The notes beneath the pieces were generated by a model, which saw only the letters and a list, made by a program, of their open reading frames with translations, made no database searches and was not told the origin of the DNA. Shown here piece by piece: positions 55,051 to 64,000 of a stretch of 64,000 nt of DNA (position 1 is its first letter; every line of letters starts with the position of its first letter). Both the position numbers and the translations under genes were made by a program. The stretch comes from Drechmeria coniospora (lineage: Eukaryota; Ascomycota; Sordariomycetes; Hypocreales; Ophiocordycipitaceae): contig NC_054391.1 in assembly GCF_001625195.1 (NCBI RefSeq), positions 4,909,157 through 4,973,156 on the forward strand, written 5' to 3'.

Positions 55051-58000
55051 GACAAGTAAGTACTTACATGCACGGAGTCCAGGTGTTGGTGTACGAAGTA
55101 TCCGTACTTAGAACACTGTACTGTCAGTACCTTTTTCAGTACTTACCTATTGTACAGTACTTGAGTGCAAGCATGTACAAGTAGGTGCAAGGACATAAGT
55201 ACCTATATGTGTACTGTACTCTGTACGCTCACGAGTACTGTACTGTAGGTGTATTAATCCGTACATGAACTCGGAGGAACACTTAGGAACATGAACAAGC
55301 AATCAGGTGCAAAAAAATATATAATACTCATATTTGCATGGTGCCTTTCATGTATTACCTGCACTTGCACGCACTGTTCGTAATTGTACGTGTGCCAGCA
55401 CAGTGCGCTTCCACAGTCTGCACGACGCGAGATAGGACATGGTCAATATTAGACGTACAAGCACGTATGAATTGCGACAGCTTGCAGAAGAAGCTGGCAC
55501 CTCGAGGCGGAGGAATCCTGTGCCGTTCTTATCCAGCGTTGGTGTGTTGCTGCTAGGTCGCAACCCGACACATGTTGCAACGTTTCGCGGGGCTGGAGAG
55601 CGAAATACGAGCTCCATTGCTTGCTACGTGCAACCAACACCAACCACCGACGAGCACTCGACCAAGTCTTGCGTCTCGGATGGCGTGGTGGGGGGGAGGT
55701 GTGCACTAGGGCATCATGATGACTTGATCGATTCGACATGAACACGTTGGTGTAGATGAGTACGGAGTGGACGTAGTTGTACTGTACACGTGCATGATTG
55801 TACTCTAGTAATACTCCGTAAGTACTTACTGTAATCATGCACGTGTACAGTACATACCAAGTACATGTACAAGTACAAGTAGGCATCCACACACGCACTT
55901 GACTTGGGTGTATAATTAGAACCCGAGCTGCCGGAACAAGTGAAGGGTTCAACTAGTGCACTGTGGCGGCGGCTGTGACGGCGACGTCCTTCGACCACAA
56001 TGCGTACATGCTGTGGGTGTGACTGGGGCGCGAGCCAGCGCACCGACTGATGCCAAGGAGTGGTCGTGTCTGTCGTCTCTGCATCTTGTCCTGGAGGGCC
56101 GCCACCATTGACCGGTTCAAGCTTGCTTGGCGACACCGCAAGGAGGCTGAGAATAGCACAAACTTGCCGTGGTAGAATAACTCCAGATGGAATGGGCTCG
56201 TATGGCGTACAAATAATTACAACGAATTACGCGGTATTGTACAGGTATACTGACAGTGCTTGGTGCAGGAGGCCAAGTAGCCAGACAACGGATTGGTGGA
56301 ACCAATTTCCCTTGTAGCACGCTAGCCGCCACTCCTAGGCACCAACGCAAGTTCTTGTATGGTTTACGGAGTAATAATTACAGTACTTACATGTACTTAC
56401 AGTACCGTCTTGCTGTCCGCCGTACTCCGCACCGTACACCAAATTACGAGGGATACCATCCCCCGCCGTACTTGTACCGTACTGTAGGAGGTTTTCAATG
56501 TGCATACAACGCACTCCCTGCACTTTCACTTCCCAGCTCCGCTCACGGCAAGTAATTAATACAGTACAACTACTCCGTACGGAGTATTAATACAGTACAC
56601 TAATACTTGTACTCCGATTGCAAGCACCACGGCCGCGCACGCTGGGTACGACGACGATAGTCGAAATCCTTGGGCGCGCATGCACATTGGTGTGCCTGCT
56701 GTGCTGCACATGCAAGAATTCTCCCATCCAACCCTACAGTGCCCCGTGCTCCGTTCATGAACGGTGCATCACACTTGATGTGGTCGGTGCATGTGGAAGA
56801 AACCCAAGTACCATGGGTGTGCTGTGCGCCGTGTGGTGTGAAGCATTTGCCACCGTGGCCAGCCGAGAAGCATCCTGCCACGGCCGTGGCCGAGATGAAG
56901 ACGACTGGCCAGTCATTGCACGCACACGGTGGCATTCTGTCACAGCCCCGCGGCTTGGCCGTCGCCATCATGGGGAACGGAAGACAAGCGCACACAAAGT
57001 CCGCTGCAGTGCAGTACATGTGCTTGGGTGTGCTTGCACGTACCGCACCTGCTGGTACTCCGTACCTGGTACTGACTTGCAAGGGACTGCAAAGTCCATT
57101 CCACAGGCCTGCGACGTGGGCACCTTGGCAGACAAAGCTCAGCCCCTCTTGGCGTATCAGACGCACTCGTAAGTACTCGTTCAAGTCCTTGCATGGAACG
57201 ATGGACGAGAAGACGCAGTGTGTATGCGGCGAATCGGTGCATCGACAGGGTCCTTGTTTCAGACCGTTCTGGCGTCGGGGCCTCGGCACCGTTTGACAGG
57301 CGAATCTAACGCTTCCGCCGGGGACCGGTTTCAGGGGAGACCTGCGGCTTGTTTGGCGGCACAGACCTCGCCCAGAGGCCATTGAGCGGTACCGTAGGCA
57401 CTGCCGCTGGGATGCGGCGGGGCGGGACCGAGCACGGCCAAGCACAGGACTTGCACGGAGAACTGTACAGTACACCTACATGTACAAATGCTGAATACAA
57501 CCTACCCAAGTACTTGGGTGAGTACTTACTTACAATACTAGGTACCTACTAGGTAGTAGTTACCTTACTATCTTGTACTGCACTTGCATACTTGTGCTCC
57601 GTACATGCAAGTGCACCGACAAGTACCTGAAAGCTTGTACCAATGCTAGTACCTAGTACTTGCGTATTCCTTGCAGTCGGTTGCTTTACGCCAGCCCCGG
57701 GCCACTTCCAGTCGCGCGGCGACAAACCTGTGCGACGGTGACGCGGTCGGTACCTGTGGTGCGTGGAACGCTCACCAAACGAGCAGCACGCCAGGTGTAC
57801 GTGCATGTACGGAGTACCGTATGTGAACTATTTTAGTACGTAGGTACTTATACTCCGCACACGTAGGTGCCCTTGCAGTACCTTGGTGCAGTACAAGCAG
57901 TCCTTTGCAAGAGCATGCGCCGCACCGTGATGGAATGTGCAGTACATGCACGAGCACGTTTGGCGTACAGAGTACTGTAATTACAGCGAGTTGATGCACA

Positions 58001-60443
58001 GGTACTCCGTACTTACTTGTACTTGTGATCTTCCGAGGGGCGCCGTCCGAGGGACGACAATTCAGCTGGGCACCGAGGACCCCTCCTCGTCCCCTCAACG
58101 GCAACAGGTTGACGGAGAACGAAACTGATGTCGGTGTTTGTTTACTTGCATGGCGAGACAGAGGCTGCCAGGACGTCCTGGACAGACGTGTCAGGACAGT
58201 TACACACATCGGCAGATCATGCATGAAAGGCCAGCCGATTCGTACTACCTGCAGGTCCCTCCGATCTCTGGTCTTGCACCACGCGGGCGGCCGCCCCGGT
58301 AAGCAGCAGGTACTAGTATTGAAAACGACTACCAGTAGGGGGTACAAGCACTGTACTTTGGTGGACGTACAGCACCCAGGCGACGGCAATCTGGCGCGAT
58401 ATCCAGGAGGCCAACTCGCCTCCAAATATTATCGTTACTTGTACGGAGTACATGCAAGTACAACTACAGTAAGTAACTGCACAAGTAATACTCCGTACTT
58501 ACTGTACACCATATTGCATACAGCACAAGCAAGTGGTTTGATTAGTACCTGGTACGAAGGTAGGTGATGTCGGAGTACTCCGTATCCGTAGTGTACATGG
58601 AACTAGCACTCAAGTACTCCGTGCACTGCAAGTACATTACTTATAGCACTCGTAGGTGCGTGCCTTTCAGCGGTATTCAACACTACTTGTACACATACAG
58701 TACTGTAGACGACGAAGCACTTACTGTACTGTACTTACTCGTACCTGCGGGGTGCAGGCAATCGCATCTACAGTACTTGTCGTTGAACAAACATGTACCT
58801 GTACACACTAGGGACTCTAGACTCTATGCATGCAAGTACAGTACTTGCATGTAATCAAGTATCTTTCAGGCTGTGCTCCGTTGGCCGAATGATCAACCTT
58901 GACGCCGTCTCCACAACCTCCCTCGCGCTTGGCGGCTGTGGCGCAACGGCCCATGCGAGAAGCGTGCTGTCATCAAGGGTGCATAAGGGTCTGGGTGACG
59001 AACTTGAGGGTACGGCGCTGTGCGGAGCACCTTCGGAGTACTTGTACTTGCTTACTCGTAAGTACAAGCACTTGTCGCCCCGGCATAATGCGGGACCCAG
59101 GCCATGGCACCTTCCGCGGACGTCACGACACGGAGATAGCATGCGCTCCGCAATTAATTACTCGTTCACGAGCACGTTTACAGTACTCGCACCGTGCAGC
59201 AGGCCCAAATTAGAGTACGTGCTCCACCGACTTACATGTACAGTACTTACTCGCCACCGCGCAAGTACTCATACTCAAGTAATGGTCCTGACTGATACTT
59301 GCACTGCGGCGAGGCGACGACGTGGGCGACAGAAATAAAGCGCGAGCACGGCCAGTACTCCGTTCGTGTGAGTGCGGCATGTAATATCACTTCCCGTGCT
59401 TGTGTCAAGTTCGAACCGAAGCGGCCACAAAGACGCCCAACCACCCGAGGGGAAACGCAAGGCGTCGACGAAAGGTACCAAGGCACACGTTCATGTACAG
59501 TAGTTGTACTGTGCATGCAAGTAGTACTCGACGCTCATTGTTTTTTTTTGTCCGACGCCTCGGCCGCCGACCATGGCAGGGCAGGCCAGGGTAAGGGTGG
59601 TTGGCTACCCGTTTCGATCATTTTGTCTCAGCGCCACCGACCGCCTCGACCATTTCGCCTCATGCCGAATCCTGGTTGGCCTCGCCATCCCTGTCCCTCC
59701 GTCGGCGCAGTAGCAGGCAGCCGGCAGGGATCCTGTGCGGCGCCACCCCTGGCGGCTTGGCTGACGACGAATACGGAGCGAGTCGTGTGTTTTTCGATCT
59801 GCTGCCTGCTATCCAAGTAGCGTGCCTGCTAGTGCATGGATGGCGCTACACCGCACCCGCACGCCTGAATGTGCATGTGCAGCACTTGCGCATGTATGGA
59901 GTACTTGCCCCTGCATGGAAATTGGCGCCGCCAATCAAGTACATGTACATCGCACTGTTCGGTACGGCGACAGTGCTTGGCGGCACCCCCGTGTGCACGA
60001 CTGTACATGTACTTGCTTGCACTTACACATGCTGTTACATCGTCGGAGTCGCTGCTGCTCCGTACCCTTTGTCCGGGCGGCTGAAGCTCCTTCGAGCTCA
60101 CGACTAGCCTCCTCCCCGACGGGTACCTTTGTATCCGCACGCCGGCCTCGATGGGGACGGCATAGGGGTCTAGGTGTCGGTTCCCGTCGAGCGAGGGAGT
60201 ATTAATCCCATCGTCATCCGCCTCCCTCCCCCGTCCTCGCCTCCCTCCCCTTCCTTCCCTTCCGCTCTCGCCCCCGTCGTCTCTCGCTGAACATATCCAC
60301 CACCACCCTCGTTTCTTCCTTTTTTTCTCCTCTTCTTTTGCCTCGTCGTCCGTCCGTCTCGCTTTGCTCCTTGCATCGCCACGAGAGCCGAGAGTCTTTC
60401 CTCACGACAACCTGTTCCAGCGAAGCCGACGGCAGAAGCAAAA
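55051..60443. repeat. GTAC-word desert 5 and upstream region of the Crh gene
   Basis: GTAC words occur in patches over 5 kb: 55055-55260, 55750-55890, 56340-56620, 57460-57660, 57795-58860, 59030-59300 and 59880-60020. The core palindrome CTCCGTACGGAG is at about 56573-56584. Between patches no gene was recognised. The stretch 60221-60365 is a C/T tract on the plus strand just before the Crh coding start, a probable core promoter and leader. Confidence 0.6.
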
Positions 60444-61718
60444 ATGTTCAACAAGGCCTTCTCCGCCGCCGCCGTGGCCCTCGCCGCCTCGTCGGTCGTT
60501 TCCGCCCAGACCTTCAGCACCTGCAACCCCATGAAGGAGTGTGAGTGGCCTCGCTCGTCGCCGTCGTCGGGAACCAACCAGCTGACATGACGCGTCTCGC
60601 GCCTGTAGCCTGCCCTGCCGACCCAGCCTTCTGTGCCAAGGTCGACTGCGACTTGAGGAAGGGCGACTGCGAAATGTTCAAGCCGCTCAAGGGCACCACC
60701 GTCGAGCATACGGACAAGGGTGCCGTCTTCAGCATCGAGAAGGATCTGCAGGGTCCCACCCTCCGCACCCCAAAGTACATCTTCTACGGCCGCGTCGACG
60801 TCGAGGTCCAGGCCGCCAAGGGCCAGGGCATCGTCACCAGCGTCGTTCTCCAGTCCGATGATCTGGACGAGGTATGCTCGCCGGCCTGCGTCGCATCTTG
60901 AACGTTGAATGGCACGACTAATCGCGCTGGCACAGATTGACTGGGAATGGGTTGGTACCAACAGCACCAATGTACTGTCCAACTACTTCAGCAAGGGCAA
61001 CACCTCCATCTACGACCGCGGCAAGGACCACCCCGTCGACGACGCCCTCGGTCGCTTCCACACCTATTCGATCGAGTGGACCCCCGACGCCCTCGTCTGG
61101 CTCATCGACAACGTCGAGGTTCGCCGCCTGAACAACGTCGGCCTCGTCGGCAGCAGCGCCTTCCCCCAGTCCCCCATGCAGCTCAGGATCGGCACCTGGG
61201 TCGGCGGTGGCAAGGACACCGCCCCGGATACAGTCAAGTGGGCTGGCGGCTACACCAATTTCGACGACGGTCCATTCCTCGGCTACTACAAGAAGGTCAC
61301 CGTTGTCGACTATGCCGGCACTGGCAAGCCCTGCCAGGGCGGTGTAAAGGAGTACGTTTACTCCGACCGCAGCGGCCAGTCCAAGAGCATCAACGTCGTC
61401 GGCGGCAGCGACGAGGACACCAGCAGCGAGAGCGCCAGTGCCACCGCCACCAGTGTCGAGTCGACCTCCTCGGCGACGGAGCTGGCCAAGTCGAGCCATA
61501 CTTCGGTCGCCTCCGAGCCGACAAGCCAGTCCACCGCCGTCGCCAGACCCGCTGGGAACAGCACCGGCGCCCACACCGGCACCCACACCGGCCCGGCCCC
61601 TTCCAGCACCGGCGTCTATGCCACTCCCTCGACCCTTCCCTCCTCCGGCGCCGAGCGTGGTGCCGTCTTCGCCAGCTTCTTCCTCGCCGTCGCCGGCGTC
61701 CTCGTTGCCATTCTGTAA
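60444..61718 (+). CDS. Crh-type GPI-anchored GH16 transglycosylase
   Basis: Cell-wall enzyme that links chitin to beta-glucan. Exons 60444-60540, 60609-60871 and 60936-61718 give 380 residues. Signal peptide MFNKAFSAAAVALAASSVVSA; a Cys-rich start (TFSTCNPMKESCPADPAFC) as in Crh1/Utr2 proteins. The GH16 catalytic motif DEIDWEW falls across intron 2: nucleophile Glu120, Asp122 and acid/base Glu124. Then FHTYSIEWTPDALVWLIDN, PMQLRIGTWVGGG and a C-terminal Ser/Thr-rich stalk with a THTGTHTG repeat. The hydrophobic end (GAVFASFFLAVAGVLVAIL) is a GPI signal. Location is the plasma membrane or wall. Introns are 68 and 64 nt. The strong GC3 bias and the upstream pyrimidine tract suggest high expression. 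Confidence 0.93.
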
Positions 61719-63556
61719 GGGAGCGAGGCGGAATCAAGAACCGAGACTTGGCCATATCTTTCAACCAATGTACTTTGCCTGTACAGCTTATTTTTAATAC
61801 TGGTCACGGACCCGACGTGCACGCAGTGCGAGCGAAGCACTGCGAGCGAAAGGACAAGGCCATTCTAATAGTATACTCTTTCGAAGATGTTGCAAGAAAG
61901 AAACCCCCACAGGGCCCTTCACACGCATAACGGACGAGAGCATGGAGAGAAGATCATGGAGTGCATCAGCGGTGGTTGATTTCTTGCGCTAAATTTTTTC
62001 GCTGTCGCCGGATCGGCTACCCGCACGCATTCATACCATCACTTGAATGGGACAGGAGGAAGGATCGGCGGCACGAACAAAAATGACTTGTTTACTTGAG
62101 CACTTGCATGCATTAGATGTGCGGAAGCGGGGGAGGTTGGCTGGCAGACCGGGGCATTGCTCTGAAATCTCATGTGTATGCCACCAGAGTACGAGTATTA
62201 CTCCGTACAAGTATAAGTGTGTGTTCTTGGCTATAGCATAGGATCCTCACGGTAAATTGGAATACCCACCGAAAACAAAGGGGCACTTTGTCCATGTACG
62301 GATTGCAGAATGCAGAGTACTCGTAATCGTACAAGACGTGTGTGAGCACTATTCCTGTAGACATGAGCTAAAGGGCGAAACGCTGGCATTGGCCGGTGCC
62401 CCATGTATCGGATGAGCCTTGCCAAGTTGAATCTGCGACGTGACTCTGAACGGAAATTGCACGGCGCCTGCTATGGCACAGCAAGGGCGTTGGCTCATGT
62501 GGCTCATCAATCAACATGACCTCACAGGTGGCCATCCTTACTCGCCGCCAAGACGGCGCTTGACCAGTCTCTGCGTGTCGTCAAGTTTGAAATAGGCTGG
62601 CGGATTGTAATACACAGTAAGCTTGCTTCTCTTGGGCTGCCCAGCTTACCTGTCGTCGGTTCCACTTGGCCGATTATTTCCTCGAGTAGGGGGAGGGTGT
62701 TGCAGGGCGGTGTTATTGAGGACTGTACCGTAGACCTACTTGTACTTGCATTGGTTCTTGCATGTACAAGTACTGCGTACTTGCATGTGGATATACTTAT
62801 AAGTATAATACAACTATAACGACAAGTACATGTACAACTAAGTAGTAAGTAGGTGTACTCCGTACTCCGTATGCCAGTTATTCTTATACAATTTCAAGTC
62901 CGTATTATCACTCACCAGAGTACGGAGTACTCCGCACGCAAGTACAGTTCTTGGTAATGTACTTCGTACATGTGTACATGTACTCTGTAATTACTGTCCT
63001 TAGGTATAATAATGGCACATGTACTCCGTGCTCCGTATTGGGACGGATGATTACTTGCCCTGAACTCCGTACTTGTACAAGCACATGTACTCCGTACTCC
63101 GTACAAGTACTTCAGAATTACTGTACATACTTAAGTGCATGTACGGCTGTAGTTGTACTCCGTTCTCCGTACTTCTGGTACTATTACCTGCACGAAACGA
63201 TGAGGCTCAACTGTACAGCAGTTGTACATGTACTTGCTCCGTACGGAGTATACATGCACAAGTACTCCGTAAGTACAGTACGAGCATGAAATTACATTCA
63301 ACTAGTATGTGTACACTATTTGCACAACTGCAGTTCGTCTGCACAGAGTGCTCCGTACTCCCGGAGGTTCTGGATTGCGGAAAATGCGGAAGCGGCATGC
63401 TCCATATGAGCTAACTGGGGTTCTGCCCATGCCGACTTCCGAGACCCTTTGCAGGAAAAGAAACAAAAGAAAAAAAAAATAACCCACATCATGACAACAT
63501 AAAATAGAGTCAAGGCGAGAGAGCCAAAAAGATGAGAATCCATCGGAAATCCCATA
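61719..63556. other. Crh 3' region and GTAC-word desert 6
   Basis: No gene recognised. GTAC words become dense from 62690 to 63300 (ACTCCGTACTCCGTA and GTACATGTAC types), ending about 250 bp before the tRNA gene. Confidence 0.65.
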
Positions 63557-63628
63557 CTCCGGTACAGGGAATCGAACCCTGGGCTGCTCGGTGAGAGCGA
63601 GCGATGTTAGCCACTACACCATACCGGA
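63557..63628 (-). tRNA. tRNA-Glu (anticodon CTC)
   Basis: On the minus strand a complete 72-nt cloverleaf can be drawn. The acceptor stem TCCGGTA pairs with TACCGGA, with G as discriminator. The D arm is GTGT...ACAT with an A box (TGGTGTAGTGG). The anticodon stem is GCTCG/CGAGC with loop CTCTCAC, giving anticodon CTC. The T arm is CAGGG/CCCTG around TTCGATT (B box GGTTCGATTCC). No intron. It reads GAG codons, which are preferred in the GC-rich genes here. Confidence 0.93.
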
Positions 63629-64000
63629 TGATGACTTGTTATAGACGCCAGCCTTATTACCATCTATGCAGATTCACAGACACCGAGGCACAAGACAATG
63701 GGTGGGGTGCAGCGGCAATGAGCCGCGATGGTGCAACCTCCCATTGTGGATGGTAAAGTTCAACCTCGTTCACTCATCCAAGGACATATGCTGCATGTAA
63801 TCAAAGACACGTGTTTGAATGGCATGTGGCCTACGAGTGTGCGTTGGCTTCTGGCAATGAGAAAGGAAACAATCCGTGTCGTCCAAAGGCTCGTGGAAAA
63901 AAAAAAGACAGCATCAAGTCTCCCCCCGTGGTGTGCATGGCAGGGTCTGGCTTCCTCGGCATAACCCTCTACAGGGTTTTGAAAACGCCAACGTCGGTCC
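63629..64000. other. Window end, nothing recognised
   Basis: A 372-bp stretch with one short open frame and no motif. A poly-A run at about 63898-63906. Confidence 0.5.

Overview
The window is nuclear DNA of a filamentous ascomycete. The evidence is short GT-AG introns (about 50 to 130 nt) with CTAAC/CTGAC branch sites, GC-rich coding exons, and typical fungal proteins (Rap1 with BRCT-Myb-RCT, Kar5, Swf1, Icp55, Crh transglycosylase, GH92 mannosidase, fungal phenylalanine ammonia-lyase). The proteins look like Sordariomycetes, most probably Hypocreales; the species cannot be fixed from sequence alone. I see no plasmid, viral, CRISPR or bacterial features, and no intact transposon.

Layout. 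0.4-10 kb is gene-dense: AHA1 co-chaperone (+), SWF1 palmitoyltransferase (-), RAP1 telomere protein (+), a nitrilase-family amidohydrolase (-), and KAR5 nuclear-fusion protein (-). 10-19.5 kb is mostly non-coding and holds a four-exon secreted protein of unknown function and a 61-residue Cys-rich protein. 19.5-26.6 kb has an SREBP-type bHLH factor (+), mitochondrial ICP55 (-) and DBF4 (+). 30.3-35.6 kb has an intronless phenylalanine ammonia-lyase (+), ATG12 (+) and ketopantoate hydroxymethyltransferase (-). 37-42 kb has a decayed GH55 glucanase fragment, an F-box protein (-) and a secreted DUF3494 (ice-binding-like) protein with a Thr-rich tail (-). 44.4-52.1 kb has UBC8 (+), the splicing factor SAF4/CCDC130 (-), a GH92 alpha-mannosidase (-) and a SIRT5-class sirtuin (-). 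An 8.3-kb gene desert follows. 60.4-61.7 kb has a GPI-anchored Crh-type GH16 enzyme (+), and a tRNA-Glu(CTC) lies at 63.6 kb (-).

Most genes are unrelated housekeeping functions, and I see no secondary-metabolite cluster. Two themes recur. Cell-surface and wall functions are represented by Crh, GH92, the DUF3494 protein and the GH55 remnant. Protein modification and turnover are represented by UBC8, the F-box protein, ATG12, ICP55, SWF1 and the sirtuin.

Two features stand out. First, UBC8 can only be read as a complete, family-like protein by using micro-exons of 8 nt, probably 3 nt, and probably a single nucleotide, each flanked by splice signals. Second, the gene deserts are written in a restricted vocabulary of GTAC-centred words (GTACTTGTAC, GTACATGTAC, GTACGGAGTAC, GTACTCCGTAC) that stops at gene borders and includes perfect 18-bp palindromes.
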